The position numbers and the translations under genes are program-made. Below the pieces are notes generated by a model. It had not been told where the DNA came from. It ran no database searches and saw only the letters and a list, made by a program, of their open reading frames with translations. Source: Halohasta litorea (GTDB lineage: Archaea > Halobacteriota > Halobacteria > Halobacteriales > Haloferacaceae). From it: DNA of 64,000 nt. The DNA lies in the NCBI RefSeq assembly GCF_024494645.1, contig NZ_JANHDJ010000001.1, forward strand, positions 682,001 to 746,000, in the 5' to 3' direction. Shown here piece after piece: positions 7,933 to 16,931 of this stretch; positions within the stretch are counted from its first letter, which is position 1; every line of letters starts with the position of its first letter.

Positions 7933-9447
7933 ATGCGAGGCGCACTTATCATACTCGACGGCTGGGGACTCGGTGACCACGACCATCTCGATGCCGTCCG
8001 GGCCGCCGACACACCGAACTTCGATCGACTCCAGGAGTCCGGCGCGTTCGGCACGCTCAAAACGCATAGCCGGGCGGTCGGCCTCCCAGAGGGCCAGATG
8101 GGCAACAGCGAGGTCGGCCATCTCAACATCGGCGGCGGCCGGGTCGTCAAACAGTCCTACACGCGTATCGAGGATTCCATCGCGGACGGAAGCTTCCGCG
8201 AAAACGAGGCGCTCAACGCCGCGCTCGACTACGCGACCGACCACGACGGGAAGGTCCACCTGATGGGGCTGGTCAGCGACGGTGGGGTTCACTCCGATAT
8301 CAGCCATCTGGAAGCCCTGATCGAACTCGCGGGGGACCGCGACGTTGAGGCCGTCACCCACGCCTTTACTGACGGCCGGGATACGGCCCCGAAATCCGGA
8401 GCGGGCTATCTCGCCGAGGTCCAGGAGATGATCGAGGACCACGAGACCGGCGACATCGCCACCGTCTCGGGCCGCTACCACGCGATGGACCGGGACCAAA
8501 ACTGGGACCGAACCAACCGCGCCTATGATGCGATCGTCAACCGAAAGGCCGAGTACACGGCCCCAACTGCGGTCGAGGCGGTCGAAGACAGCTACGAGCG
8601 TGGCGACACCGACGAGTTCATCGAGCCGACGCTAGTAGACGATGAGCCCGCCCTCGATGACGGCGATTCGGTGATCTTCTTCAACTTCCGTGCGGATCGG
8701 GCCCGACAGATCGTTCGAATGCTCGCAAACATCGATCCCGTCTGGGAGATCGACACCAGCCCGCCGAATATCGAACTCGTCACGCTGACACAGTACGACA
8801 AAACGTTCGGCCTGCCGGTGGCCTACCCGCCCGAGCAGCCCGAAAACACCCTCGGCGAAATCGTCTCCGATGCGGGCCTGACACAGCTCCGGCTGGCCGA
8901 ATCCGAGAAGTACGCCCACGTGACCTACTTCCTCAACGGGGGCCGCGAGGTGGAATTCGAGGGCGAACGCCGGGAGATCGTCAAAAGTCCCGATGTACCG
9001 ACCTACGACCTCCAGCCGGAGATGCACGCCGCAAAGGTGACCGATACCGCGATCTCGGTGATCGACTCCGACAACCGCGATTTGCTCGTGATCAACTACG
9101 CCAACCCCGACATGGTCGGCCACACCGGCGACTACGAGGCGGCCATCGCCGCGGTCGAAGCCGTCGACGAACAGCTCGGGCGGCTCGTCGAGGCGATCCA
9201 GGAGGCGGGCGGCCACGCCCTGATCACCGCCGACCACGGCAACGCCGACGATATGGGGACCGTCGAGGACCCCCACACGGCCCACACGTTCAACCCGGCT
9301 CCGGTGATCTATCTCAGTCCCGACGGCGACGACGGCGGCCGAACCGTCCGCTCCGGTGGGGCGCTCTGTGATCTCGCGCCGACACTGCTCGAACTGATGG
9401 AGCTGGAGCCTTCCGACGAGATGACCGGCGAGTCGCTCCTGGAGTAG
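7933..9447 (+). CDS. gpmI: 2,3-bisphosphoglycerate-independent phosphoglycerate mutase
   Basis: 504 residues, the length of cofactor-independent phosphoglycerate mutases. It interconverts 3- and 2-phosphoglycerate in glycolysis and gluconeogenesis, using two Mn ions. Visible motifs are LDGWGLGD with the metal Asp (residues 8-15), the catalytic Ser in GQMGNSEVGHLNIG (about 57-70), the substrate loop TDGRDTAPKSG, NFRADRARQI, NPDMVGHTG and TADHGNADDM. The open frame extends upstream, but MRGALIILDGWG is the family start. Upstream at 7900-7932 there is a purine-rich stretch but no clear Shine-Dalgarno. Confidence 0.96.
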   Translation: MRGALIILDGWGLGDHDHLDAVRAADTPNFDRLQESGAFGTLKTHSRAVGLPEGQMGNSEVGHLNIGGGRVVKQSYTRIEDSIADGSFRENEALNAALDYATDHDGKVHLMGLVSDGGVHSDISHLEALIELAGDRDVEAVTHAFTDGRDTAPKSGAGYLAEVQEMIEDHETGDIATVSGRYHAMDRDQNWDRTNRAYDAIVNRKAEYTAPTAVEAVEDSYERGDTDEFIEPTLVDDEPALDDGDSVIFFNFRADRARQIVRMLANIDPVWEIDTSPPNIELVTLTQYDKTFGLPVAYPPEQPENTLGEIVSDAGLTQLRLAESEKYAHVTYFLNGGREVEFEGERREIVKSPDVPTYDLQPEMHAAKVTDTAISVIDSDNRDLLVINYANPDMVGHTGDYEAAIAAVEAVDEQLGRLVEAIQEAGGHALITADHGNADDMGTVEDPHTAHTFNPAPVIYLSPDGDDGGRTVRSGGALCDLAPTLLELMELEPSDEMTGESLLE

Positions 9448-9478
9448 TCTGGTGGATTGCTCCTGGAGTAGCCACTGC

Positions 9479-10135
9479 CTACTCGGCGGCTGGCAACTTC
9501 AGAGACCACCGCGCCGACGCCAGCCGATAGCAGGGCCCAGCCAGCAACAACACTGCCGTCGCGGTCATTCCGGCCACCAGCCACGGATCGACCGCACCCG
9601 ATAGTTCGCCCGTCGTCAGGTGGTCGACCGACCGGCCGACAGTTAGGCCGAGCACCGCCCACGGGAGTTCGCCGAGGGCGGTCCCGACCAGATAGGGCGG
9701 CAATCGAACGTGTATCGCTCCGGCCCCGGCCGAAATCACGTCCGACGGCAGCGGCAACAGCCGGGCGGCGGTCACACCGCGGACGCCACCGGTCTCGGCC
9801 AGTAGGGTCTGTCCAGCGGTCGTGAGTCGACCGCTCCCGGCCGTCGAGGCCCCGAACCAGTAGGGTGGCAGGCTTGTGAGCACGAGCGCGCCCAGCGCAA
9901 GCGGGAGGCCGGAGAGCCCGTAGGCAAAGCCGATCCCCGTCGACAACACGAGCGTAGGCCACGCGCAGGCTGGGCGAACGAGGGCTACGACGAGAATCAC
10001 GGCGGCGAAAAGCAGTGGGTTGCTCGCAAGCGCCTCAAACCGGGCGAGGGCGACCGCAGGCGAGACGACCCACGCCGCGAGGCCGACACCGAGGAGTGTC
10101 ACACCCCCGACTGCGAGCCGTGTTCGTCGCTGCAT
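9479..10135 (-). CDS. TVP38/TMEM64 (VTT domain) membrane protein
   Basis: 218 residues with five or six hydrophobic helices and a central VTT/DedA-type domain: ARPACAWPTLVLSTGIGFAY-like segment, the amphipathic re-entrant stretch, and RLLPLPSDVISAGAGAIHV (about 110-128), which resembles the family motif R(x)xPxxP. VTT proteins are linked to lipid scrambling or undecaprenyl-phosphate transport in bacteria; the archaeal role is unknown. It is convergent with gpmI, 31 bases from its stop. Confidence 0.8.
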   Translation of the reverse strand: MQRRTRLAVGGVTLLGVGLAAWVVSPAVALARFEALASNPLLFAAVILVVALVRPACAWPTLVLSTGIGFAYGLSGLPLALGALVLTSLPPYWFGASTAGSGRLTTAGQTLLAETGGVRGVTAARLLPLPSDVISAGAGAIHVRLPPYLVGTALGELPWAVLGLTVGRSVDHLTTGELSGAVDPWLVAGMTATAVLLLAGPCYRLASARWSLKLPAAE

Positions 10136-10219
10136 ACCTGTCGGCGTTCAGGCACAGTCATACGCTTTGTGTTCGATGGCAAACGAACGATTATGTAACG
10201 GGGCTGCAAACGCGGGACT

Positions 10220-10603
10220 GTGACAGCGTCGGAGACACCGTCGCGGCAGGACAAGATCGAACTCGGCGTCGACCTGCTGGCCCATCTTGAGGCCGACGAG
10301 CTAGACCTCGCCGCGGCGATCGACCGGCTCGAAACCGTTACCACGAACCCTACGCTCACGCGAGAGATCCTGGATACCGCCGACAAGCGGGGAATCATCG
10401 ACCGCGAGGAGGGGCGGATTCGAACCCGCCGCGGTGGCACCTTCGTACGGTTCGAGAGTCAGGTCACCGTTCGTGAGGGCGAATTCGAGTGTCGCCGCTG
10501 TGGGACTGGGATTTCGTCGGGCCACTTCATCGAGTTCGAGTCGGGCGAACTCGGGCCGTTCGGCTCGTCGTGTATCCGAAAAGTCGTCGGCCGCGAGGAG
10601 TAG
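10220..10603 (+). CDS. Haloarchaeal DUF5830-like zinc-ribbon protein
   Basis: 127 residues from GTG 10220. The N-terminal 75 form a winged-helix-like helical bundle (KIELGVDLLAHLEADELDLA, ETVTTNPTLTREILDTADKRG), and the C-terminal 45 carry ECRRCGTGISSGHF and FGSSCIRKVVGREE: a CxxC plus a third Cys and a His that could bind zinc. From memory it matches an uncharacterised haloarchaeal family (DUF5830); that name is not verified here. A DNA-binding role is plausible but not shown. Confidence 0.7.
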   Translation: MTASETPSRQDKIELGVDLLAHLEADELDLAAAIDRLETVTTNPTLTREILDTADKRGIIDREEGRIRTRRGGTFVRFESQVTVREGEFECRRCGTGISSGHFIEFESGELGPFGSSCIRKVVGREE

Positions 10604-10610
10604 CCGCTCG

Positions 10611-11747
10611 CTACCGACCGCGGCGGAGTTCTTCGATCAGCGTTTCGATGAGCTCTGCCTGCCGGGCTAGCTGTTGTTCCTGCTGGTCTACTTTTTCGGC
10701 CAACGCGGCGATCTGCGCCGAGATGTCGTCCTCGTCGACCGGGCCTGCGGACTCGAACGGCGAGCCCTCGAAGGCGTCGAACGTCTCGGCGTCGGCCTGC
10801 TCACCGTTTGGAGAGGATTCGACGACAGCCTGCGGCTGGTCGGTCCGCTGGGCGGTGTCGGTCGGCTGTGTCTCGGCTTGCTGATCGGCCGACTGGGCCT
10901 CGGTCGGCTGGCTCCCGTCGGCCGACTGTGAGTTGGTTTCGTCGAGCGAGGCAGCCAGCCCCTCGTCGACGGACGTGTCGGACTCCGTCTGGGTCGCGTT
11001 CGTCGGTTGCGAGTCGAGCTCGCCCGGTTCGGCGCTGAGCGGATCGGGGCCGTTGCCGAAATCCAGCCGGTCGGTCGACTCGGGGTCGACGCCCTCGCCG
11101 TCTTCCTGACTCGCCATCGCCTCGCGGAGCTCCTGGATGCTGGTCACGCCGTGGAACTCACAGACCGCCTCGACGATGGCCTCGCGGACCGCTCGGGCGT
11201 CGCTGTTGGGTGTTTTGAATCGGTTCTGTCGGCCGTTGTGGGTGAGGACGATCGAGGTGGCGACGCTGCCCTCCTCGAAGTCGACGTCGGTCAGCCCGCT
11301 GTACTCGAAGGCCTCGAAGTCGGTGTCCCAGACCGCCGAGCCGATGTGTTTGATGACGCGCTTGCTCGTGACGATCAGCGTGAGATCGCTGAACCGGAAC
11401 GTCTTGTGGACCGTCTCACCGGCCTCGGTGATACCGGCCGCGCTGATAACGCCTGCCAGGATCGGGTGGAGCACCTTCTCGACCCGCTTGGCCGGGAACG
11501 CCAGCGTCTCGCTGCCGTCGAGCCCGTAGTCCAGGGTGAGTTTGGCCTTGCGTCGGCCGACCGAGAGGTCGACCTCCTCGGCCTCGTGGGGGTAGCTCTC
11601 GATCGATTCGTCCGATAGCAGTCCGTCCGCGCGGTAGACGACCGTCCGGCTCGGGGTGACGACCAGTACGTCTTCCCCGCCGAGTTGGACCTCTGCAACC
11701 GATGGTTCACCGTCCAAGGCGGATTCGAGTAGCTCGGGCAGGCTCAT
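10611..11747 (-). CDS. Haloarchaeal PH-like protein with acidic linker and C-terminal coiled coil
   Basis: 378 residues from ATG 11747 (MSLPELLESALDGEP). Residues 1-200 form a beta-rich module that looks like two PH-like/bPH halves (VLVVTPSRTVVYRADG; FSDLTLIVTSKRVIKHIG). Residues 205-330 are a Gln/Thr/Ser/Asp-rich disordered linker. The last 40 (ISAQIAALAEKVDQQEQQLA and on) form a heptad coiled coil suited to oligomerisation. There is no signal peptide or membrane span. Conserved in haloarchaea as far as I recall; function unknown. Confidence 0.75.
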   Translation of the reverse strand: MSLPELLESALDGEPSVAEVQLGGEDVLVVTPSRTVVYRADGLLSDESIESYPHEAEEVDLSVGRRKAKLTLDYGLDGSETLAFPAKRVEKVLHPILAGVISAAGITEAGETVHKTFRFSDLTLIVTSKRVIKHIGSAVWDTDFEAFEYSGLTDVDFEEGSVATSIVLTHNGRQNRFKTPNSDARAVREAIVEAVCEFHGVTSIQELREAMASQEDGEGVDPESTDRLDFGNGPDPLSAEPGELDSQPTNATQTESDTSVDEGLAASLDETNSQSADGSQPTEAQSADQQAETQPTDTAQRTDQPQAVVESSPNGEQADAETFDAFEGSPFESAGPVDEDDISAQIAALAEKVDQQEQQLARQAELIETLIEELRRGR

Positions 11748-11953
11748 TGTGAGGGAGTACCGTCCGTGGCTGATAAATCCGCGGGTATGAGTATCAGTGT
11801 TTCGTGCTGTTTCGCTCGGCCTGTCGGTGTCGACCCTCCTCTCGAACGGACGAAGTGACCGTGATCGGGCCACCCGGGAGTGAGCCGGTCGCATACCACG
11901 AGGCCGTCGCAGATGAGAAGCTTAAAGAGTGCAATCGGGCTATGGCAAGGTGA

Positions 11954-12105
11954 GGCCGGGTGGCTTAGCTGGACATAGCGCCGCACTCATAGGGTTACTG
12001 AGATTCGGTGCGGTTACCGCCTTGGAAGCGTCCGCCCCATTGAGGCCTGCCGAGCCTCGTACCTGGGTTATGCGGAGATCGTGGGTTCGGAGCCCACCCC
12101 GGCCA
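11954..12105 (+). tRNA. Elongator tRNA-Met (CAT) with a 78-base intron
   Basis: The acceptor stem GGCCGGG (11954-11960) pairs with CCCGGCC (12098-12104), with discriminator A at 12105. The D arm is GCT...AGC. The anticodon stem CCGCA (11981-11985) pairs with TGCGG (12071-12075) and the loop reads CTCATA plus A, giving anticodon CAT at 11988-11990. The T arm GTGGG/CCCAC encloses TTCGGAG. The intron occupies 11992-12069, just after position 37, the canonical archaeal site cut by the splicing endonuclease. Haloarchaeal elongator tRNA-Met genes are known to carry such an intron. CCA is not encoded. Confidence 0.95.
11992..12069 (+). other. tRNA-Met intron
   Basis: A 78-base insertion between anticodon-loop positions 37 and 38. 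It begins AGGGTTACTGAG across the 5' junction and ends CTGGGTTA across the 3' junction, so a bulge-helix-bulge can form from the flanking anticodon stem. The interior holds GCGGTTACCGC and GGCCTGCCGAGCC, which can pair locally. No convincing C/D-box guide motif was found, unlike the tRNA-Trp intron of haloarchaea. Confidence 0.85.
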
Positions 12106-12251
12106 TGGTTTTATATCCGTGAGCGACAGCACTTCTTCCGGCGGTTTTCACACGATGGGAACAGCAGTTAGGAACCGGCTACGCGAGCCAGCGGCTCGCC
12201 GACGAGGGAAGTGAAACGTCAGTACCGAACAGGCGGTGCCGACGGCGGCTC

Positions 12252-12437
12252 TCAGACAGAGCGGCCGGGTTCGCTGGTGCCGAACAGATAGGTGCCGACA
12301 GTCAACAACAGTGCTGCGGCCACGAGCGAGACGAAAACGAGGCTACTAGAGCCGATCCCGATACCGGGAATGAACAGCAGTGACCCGATGACGATCAGTC
12401 CGATACCCACACCTGCTTGGTTCGGTACGTCTACCAT
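12252..12437 (-). CDS. Small two-helix membrane protein, 61 aa
   Basis: 61 residues with two glycine/leucine-rich hydrophobic helices (about 9-28 and 31-52), joined by the short turn GIGSSS. The N-terminus is MVDVPNQAGVGIGL and the tail TSEPGRSV. This is a common type of small haloarchaeal membrane protein without known function. The 146 bases between it and the upstream tRNA-Met hold nothing I can identify. Confidence 0.65.
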   Translation of the reverse strand: MVDVPNQAGVGIGLIVIGSLLFIPGIGIGSSSLVFVSLVAAALLLTVGTYLFGTSEPGRSV

Positions 12438-12510
12438 ACTCCGTTCTCACGAGCGAACGATATTGAGCGTTGTCCTTCAGCAAACGATGTGTGTCGACTG
12501 ATCCGACCAC

Positions 12511-13101
12511 TCAGTCGTCGACGATCGCTTCCGGCGGTTTCTTTTCGCCAGCCGGAACGACGACCTCCAGCCAGTTTTCCTCCGGCGGCAGCGGGCAGGC
12601 GAACGTCTCGGCGTACGCACAGAAGGGGTTGTACGCGAGATTAAAATCGAGCGTCACCACGTCACCGTTGACGAGGTCCTCATCGGGCTCCATCTCCATG
12701 TAGCGCCCGCGATGGTAGGTCTGTTGGCCGGTCGTCTTGTCGCGGAACGGGATGAAGATCGTCCGGTCGTCGTCGCTCTCCTGGCGGTAGCCCGCCATCT
12801 GGATCCGCTCGCCGCGGAGTTCGAGTTCGAAGATCACCGAGCGAAGATACCGGATCGGCGACCCCGCGGTCACATCGAGTTCGATCGGATCGGGGTTGCC
12901 GTAGACGCGAACGCGGGCCGGAACACGAAAGTCGGGGTCCGGTTCGAAGTAGTTCAACCCCTCGAATTCGTCGCGGTACTCCGGTTGGATCGGCGACTGC
13001 GGATGGTCGGTAAAGAACTCGTCTTTGTCCGCACGCATCTGTCGGACCTCGGCCATCCAGCGGTCGGTATCCTCGGGCGTCGCGTCCTCGCTGTCTGTCA
13101 T
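12511..13101 (-). CDS. DUF1684 domain protein
   Basis: 196 residues from ATG 13101 (MTDSEDATPEDTDRW). It matches the DUF1684 pattern: RQMRADKDEFFTDHPQSP near the N-terminus, a beta-sandwich core, and the conserved C-terminal FIPFRDKTTGQQTYHRGRY and LDFNLAYNPFCAYAETFACP followed by PPEENWLEV. The family is widespread and its function is unproven. No signal peptide is present, so it is cytosolic. The longer open frame adds only eight Arg-rich residues and is unlikely to be used. Confidence 0.88.
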   Translation of the reverse strand: MTDSEDATPEDTDRWMAEVRQMRADKDEFFTDHPQSPIQPEYRDEFEGLNYFEPDPDFRVPARVRVYGNPDPIELDVTAGSPIRYLRSVIFELELRGERIQMAGYRQESDDDRTIFIPFRDKTTGQQTYHRGRYMEMEPDEDLVNGDVVTLDFNLAYNPFCAYAETFACPLPPEENWLEVVVPAGEKKPPEAIVDD

Positions 13102-13278
13102 ACTCCGTCTTCTGTCCCGAGGCAACCTAACCCCATTGGATGTGGTCTCGATATCGATCTGCTGGTGCGACCGGTCGAACCGGTCGTCGACTCACGCTGC
13201 TGACCATCTTCGAAGCAATCGTCAAATGGTGGTGACGGTCCGGAGTAGGAGCCGAAGTATGCGACCGTTGTGGATCGG

Positions 13279-13515
13279 TTACCGGTGATAGGAGTGACCA
13301 ACGACGAGGGCGACGATATTAACGACCAGGAGGAGCACGAATGTCTCCATGGTGAGCTCGACCATGTCGAGACCGAACAGTGGCAGGTAGCCGAACGGGA
13401 GGGCCACTGCGGTCCAGAAGGCGATACCGCGGGCTGAGGCGAGGAGATGACCGATGGAGATTGGCAGACTGTACACCACGCGACCGAGGCGGCTGAGCGA
13501 GGGCGGGAGCGACAT
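13279..13515 (-). CDS. Small membrane protein, 78 aa
   Basis: 78 residues from ATG 13515 (MSLPPSLSRLGRVVYSLPIS) to a stop at 13279. Two hydrophobic helices are visible: RGIAFWTAVALPFGYLPLFG and TFVLLLVVNIVALVVGHSY. The frame is open well upstream through non-coding sequence, so the start is chosen from composition. Function unknown. Confidence 0.6.
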   Translation of the reverse strand: MSLPPSLSRLGRVVYSLPISIGHLLASARGIAFWTAVALPFGYLPLFGLDMVELTMETFVLLLVVNIVALVVGHSYHR

Positions 13516-13708
13516 CTGTGGGACCACTACCGATGAAACTGTTGGCCAACCACAAATACCTGCAACAGTGTTTGGGCTGCTTGTGACTGTTGCACGATTG
13601 GTAGGCTCCGTATACTGTTCGTATCTGTACTGTTGACACTCCCAATCAGTACTGAGATGGTATCCAACCGATAGTAGCAAGCGACTACCGGCATCCAAAT
13701 CGGGGACG

Positions 13709-13715
13709 TTTATCC
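13709..13715 (+). promoter_or_regulatory. TATA box for the 92-aa gene
   Basis: TTTATCC lies 23-29 bases before ATG 13738, the spacing expected for a leaderless haloarchaeal transcript. The preceding 190 bases (13516-13708) hold no gene I can support. Confidence 0.45.
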
Positions 13716-13737
13716 GAACCGATACCAACAGCCACAT

Positions 13738-14016
13738 ATGGCTGATCTCAATCCGATCGCAAAGCGGATTCACAATCTGACGCCGAAGCCAGTTCGGCTC
13801 ACGCTCGACGACGGCACCGAGGCAGTCTTCGAGATGTCCTGGACGGAGTTCTTCCAGCAGGAGTTTCAGGCCGAAGCAGCACGTCGAGACGACGACGCCG
13901 ACTACCGACTCGTCTCCAGCGAGGACAACGAATCGATCCTCGTCGGGCGAAGCGAAGCCGACGAGGAGGGGTGGTCGATGATCGGCTCGGTGGTCGCGGC
14001 CGAAGCCGCCGAGTAG
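13738..14016 (+). CDS. Conserved small acidic protein, 92 aa, unknown function
   Basis: 92 residues. The N-terminal half reads as two beta strands (KPVRLTLDDGTEAVFEMSW) followed by an amphipathic helix (TEFFQQEFQAEAARRDDD). The second half has more strands (DYRLVSSEDNESILVGRSE), giving a small alpha/beta fold. Strong acidic bias and a leaderless promoter support a real gene. No family is recognised. Confidence 0.65.
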   Translation: MADLNPIAKRIHNLTPKPVRLTLDDGTEAVFEMSWTEFFQQEFQAEAARRDDDADYRLVSSEDNESILVGRSEADEEGWSMIGSVVAAEAAE

Positions 14017-14063
14017 GAACCGACTACCAGGGACAAAGGGCGAACGAGACAACGGCTGGCTGT

Positions 14064-14534
14064 TCAGTGTTTGTTGACCGCTTCGACGAGATTGAACGCA
14101 CAAGTGATTTTCTTTTGGGCCGTCGACAGGTGATCGGCAAGCAGGGTTTCGGAGATCCCGAGCAGGGCGGCGGCGGTCTCCCTGTCGACACCCGAGATCC
14201 GACAGAGGGCGTACGCTTCCTCCTGTCGGAGGGTGAGAATCCGGACGTCACGGAACGAGGCGACGTTCCGCAGGAACTCCCCCAGCTGGTTCAGCGACCA
14301 CCGACTGCCGTCACGCTCGGTTCGGTGGATGTATTCGCCGACGGTCTCCTCCGAGAGCCGGTATGTCTCGGCATCGTCGGGCGTCGACTCCGGCGCAGTG
14401 GTTTCGACGATCTGGTTTTTCGGGACGTACCAGTAGACCTCCGCCTCGTTTTTCGATCCGATCCGTAACGCACCCGAAAAATCACCGCTCTCGATCCGTT
14501 CGGGTGCGGTGAGCTCGGGACCTCGCTCGGCCAT
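14064..14534 (-). CDS. Helix-turn-helix protein with sigma-70 region-4-like C-terminus
   Basis: 156 residues. The C-terminal part LTLRQEEAYALCRISGVDRE, followed by TAAALLGISETLLADHLSTA, has the spacing of a sigma-70 region-4 / LuxR-like helix-turn-helix. The N-terminal part (1-60) is a beta-rich module containing EVYWYVPKNQIVET. Archaea have no sigma factors, so this is probably a DNA-binding regulator or a domain borrowed by a sensor. Regulatory targets are unknown. It is convergent with the 92-aa gene and follows maeB's 3' end region. Confidence 0.65.
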   Translation of the reverse strand: MAERGPELTAPERIESGDFSGALRIGSKNEAEVYWYVPKNQIVETTAPESTPDDAETYRLSEETVGEYIHRTERDGSRWSLNQLGEFLRNVASFRDVRILTLRQEEAYALCRISGVDRETAAALLGISETLLADHLSTAQKKITCAFNLVEAVNKH

Positions 14535-14595
14535 GATTGCCTCTAGTGACTAATGTAGATATAAATATGTACCATATAGTGATCCGCGATCGATT

Positions 14596-16845
14596 CTACT
14601 CTTGCTGTGCGTCGACAACGGCCACGCCCGCGAGGTTGACGATGTCTTTGACCTCGTCGCCGCGCTGGAGGACGTGGACCGGTTTGTCCATCCCAACCAA
14701 CATTGGCCCGATCGCCTCCGCGCCGCCGAGCCGCTGGAGCAGTTTGTAGCCGATATTACCCGATTCGAGGTTCGGGAAAATCAACACGTTCGCTGGACCG
14801 TCGAGTTCGGAAAAGCCGTAGGTGTTGTCGATGATCTCCTCGACGACGGCGGTGTCGGCCTGCATCTCGCCGTCGACGGCGAAGTCGACCGCCGAATCAC
14901 TGTGGAGGTCTGACACGGCCTGTCGAATGGTCGCCGTCGACTCGTTTCTGACGCTGCCGAAATTGGAGTACGACAGCATCGCCGCTCGCGGCTCGACGTT
15001 GAAACTCCGGGCCAACTCGGCGGTGTGTTTGGTGACCTCCGCGAGCACCTCGGCGTCGGGGTCCTGGTTGACGGTCGTATCCGCACAGAAGACCACCTTG
15101 TTTTTGAATGTCATCAGGTAGACACCGGCGGCGTAGTCGGCGTCCTCGGCGGTGCCGATCACCTGCAGCGGTGGCCGCAACGCGGAGGGATAGTGGTGGG
15201 TCAGCCCGGTCAGCATCGCGTCGGCATCACCCATCTCGACCATCACGCTGCCGAGGTAGTTGGTGTCCTTTTCGACGAGTTCGGCGGCTTCCCCCCGGGT
15301 GATTCCCTTCCGGCGACGGAGCTCGTAGAGCCGGTCGGCGTAGGCATCAAGGCTCCGCTCGGCGGGGTCGACGACCTCCGGCTCGAACGACAGCCCCAAC
15401 TGCGAGGCGATGCGGGTGATTTCCTCGTGGTCTCCCAGCAGGATCGGTTCGGCAATTCCTTCTTCCTCCAGCTGGTAGGCCGCCCGAATCATTTTTTCGT
15501 CGGTGCCCTCAGCGAGCGCAAGCCGCTTGGGGTCGCTTTTGGCCTTGTTGAGGACCACGCGCATCATTTCGCGGGATTTGCCGAGTCTGGCTTCGAGGGT
15601 CTCAGCGTAGGTTTCGATATCGATCTCGGTTCTGGCGACACCGCTTTCGACCGCGGCCTCGGCAACTGCGGGCGCAACCTCAAAGAGGACGCGGGGATCA
15701 AGCGGTTTCGGGATCACGTAGTCGGGGCCGAACTGGAGTGGCTGGTCGCCGTAGGCTTTGACTACTGCGTCCGGAACGTCCTGTTTGGCCAGATCCGCCA
15801 GCGCCATCGCCGCCGCACGTTTCATTTCCTCGTTGATGTCGGTCGCCCGTACGTCGAGCGCACCGCGGAAAATAAACGGGAATCCAAGGACGTTGTTGAC
15901 CATATTGGGGTAGTCCGACCGCCCCGTCGCGACGATCACGTCGTCCTCGCGGGCGGCTTTGGCGTCCTCGTAGCTGATCTCGGGGTCGGGATTGGCCATC
16001 GCGAAGATGATCGGGTTGTCGGCCATCGACTGGACCATCTCCTGTGAGACGATCCCGCCGACCGAGAGACCGACAAACACGTCGGCGTCCTCCATCGCAT
16101 CCGCGAGGCTCCCGTCGTCGACATCGCGGGCGAACTGCTGTTTGTACTCGTTGAGCTCGTCGCCCCGGTCGGTCGTGATGATCCCCGAGGAGTCACACAT
16201 CGTGATGTTGGACTCCTCTGCGCCGAGCGAGACATAGAACTGCGCGGTGGCGAGCGCCGACGCGCCCGCGCCCGAAAAGACGATATCGAGCTCGTCGAGG
16301 GATTTGCCGGTGATGTCGGCGGCGTTGAGCAGGGCAGCCCCCGAGATGATCGCCGTCCCGTGTTGGTCGTCGTGGAAGACTGGAATGTCCATCCGCTCGC
16401 CGAGCCGTCGCTCGATCTCGAAGCATTCGGGGGCTTTGATGTCTTCGAGGTTGATGCCACCGAAGGTCGGCTCCATGGCGGCGACCGTCTCGACAAGCGC
16501 GTCGGGGTCGTCGAGTTCGAGTTCGATATCGAAGACGTCGATATCCGCGAACCGCTTGAAGAGGACGCCCTTGCCCTCCATGACGGGTTTGGAGGCCTGT
16601 GCGCCGATGTCTCCGAGCCCGAGGACGGCCGAGCCGTTGGAGACGACGCCGACGAGGTTGGATTTGGCCGTGTAGTTGTAGGCCTGGTCCGGATCGTCGT
16701 CGATATCCAGACAGGGCGCGGCGACACCCGGCGAGTAGGCGAGGCTCAGATCCCGCTGGGTGTTGGTCGGTTTCGTCGTCGCGATCTCGATTTTGCCCGG
16801 TGGATCACGCCGGTGATACTCCCGTGCGTCGTCGTCGAGTCCCAT
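14596..16845 (-). CDS. maeB: NADP-dependent malic enzyme with C-terminal phosphotransacetylase-like domain (MaeB)
   Basis: 749 residues. The N-terminal malic enzyme domains (about 1-420) oxidatively decarboxylate malate to pyruvate: [28 protein letters not shown], the metal site in FHDDQHGTA, the nucleotide fold [14 protein letters not shown] and [10 protein letters not shown]. The C-terminal 320 residues are phosphotransacetylase-like ([53 protein letters not shown]). In bacterial MaeB this domain is regulatory, binding acetyl-CoA. The open frame continues upstream but [20 protein letters not shown] is the family start, so ATG 16845 is chosen. Confidence 0.93.
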   Translation of the reverse strand: MGLDDDAREYHRRDPPGKIEIATTKPTNTQRDLSLAYSPGVAAPCLDIDDDPDQAYNYTAKSNLVGVVSNGSAVLGLGDIGAQASKPVMEGKGVLFKRFADIDVFDIELELDDPDALVETVAAMEPTFGGINLEDIKAPECFEIERRLGERMDIPVFHDDQHGTAIISGAALLNAADITGKSLDELDIVFSGAGASALATAQFYVSLGAEESNITMCDSSGIITTDRGDELNEYKQQFARDVDDGSLADAMEDADVFVGLSVGGIVSQEMVQSMADNPIIFAMANPDPEISYEDAKAAREDDVIVATGRSDYPNMVNNVLGFPFIFRGALDVRATDINEEMKRAAAMALADLAKQDVPDAVVKAYGDQPLQFGPDYVIPKPLDPRVLFEVAPAVAEAAVESGVARTEIDIETYAETLEARLGKSREMMRVVLNKAKSDPKRLALAEGTDEKMIRAAYQLEEEGIAEPILLGDHEEITRIASQLGLSFEPEVVDPAERSLDAYADRLYELRRRKGITRGEAAELVEKDTNYLGSVMVEMGDADAMLTGLTHHYPSALRPPLQVIGTAEDADYAAGVYLMTFKNKVVFCADTTVNQDPDAEVLAEVTKHTAELARSFNVEPRAAMLSYSNFGSVRNESTATIRQAVSDLHSDSAVDFAVDGEMQADTAVVEEIIDNTYGFSELDGPANVLIFPNLESGNIGYKLLQRLGGAEAIGPMLVGMDKPVHVLQRGDEVKDIVNLAGVAVVDAQQE

Positions 16846-16931
16846 ACCACAGCGGTTCGGTGGACACCTGAAAAAGGTGTGTGTGCGTCGATTGTCAGAT
16901 TCGACGACTGTCGAACTCGGTGCGCTTGCTA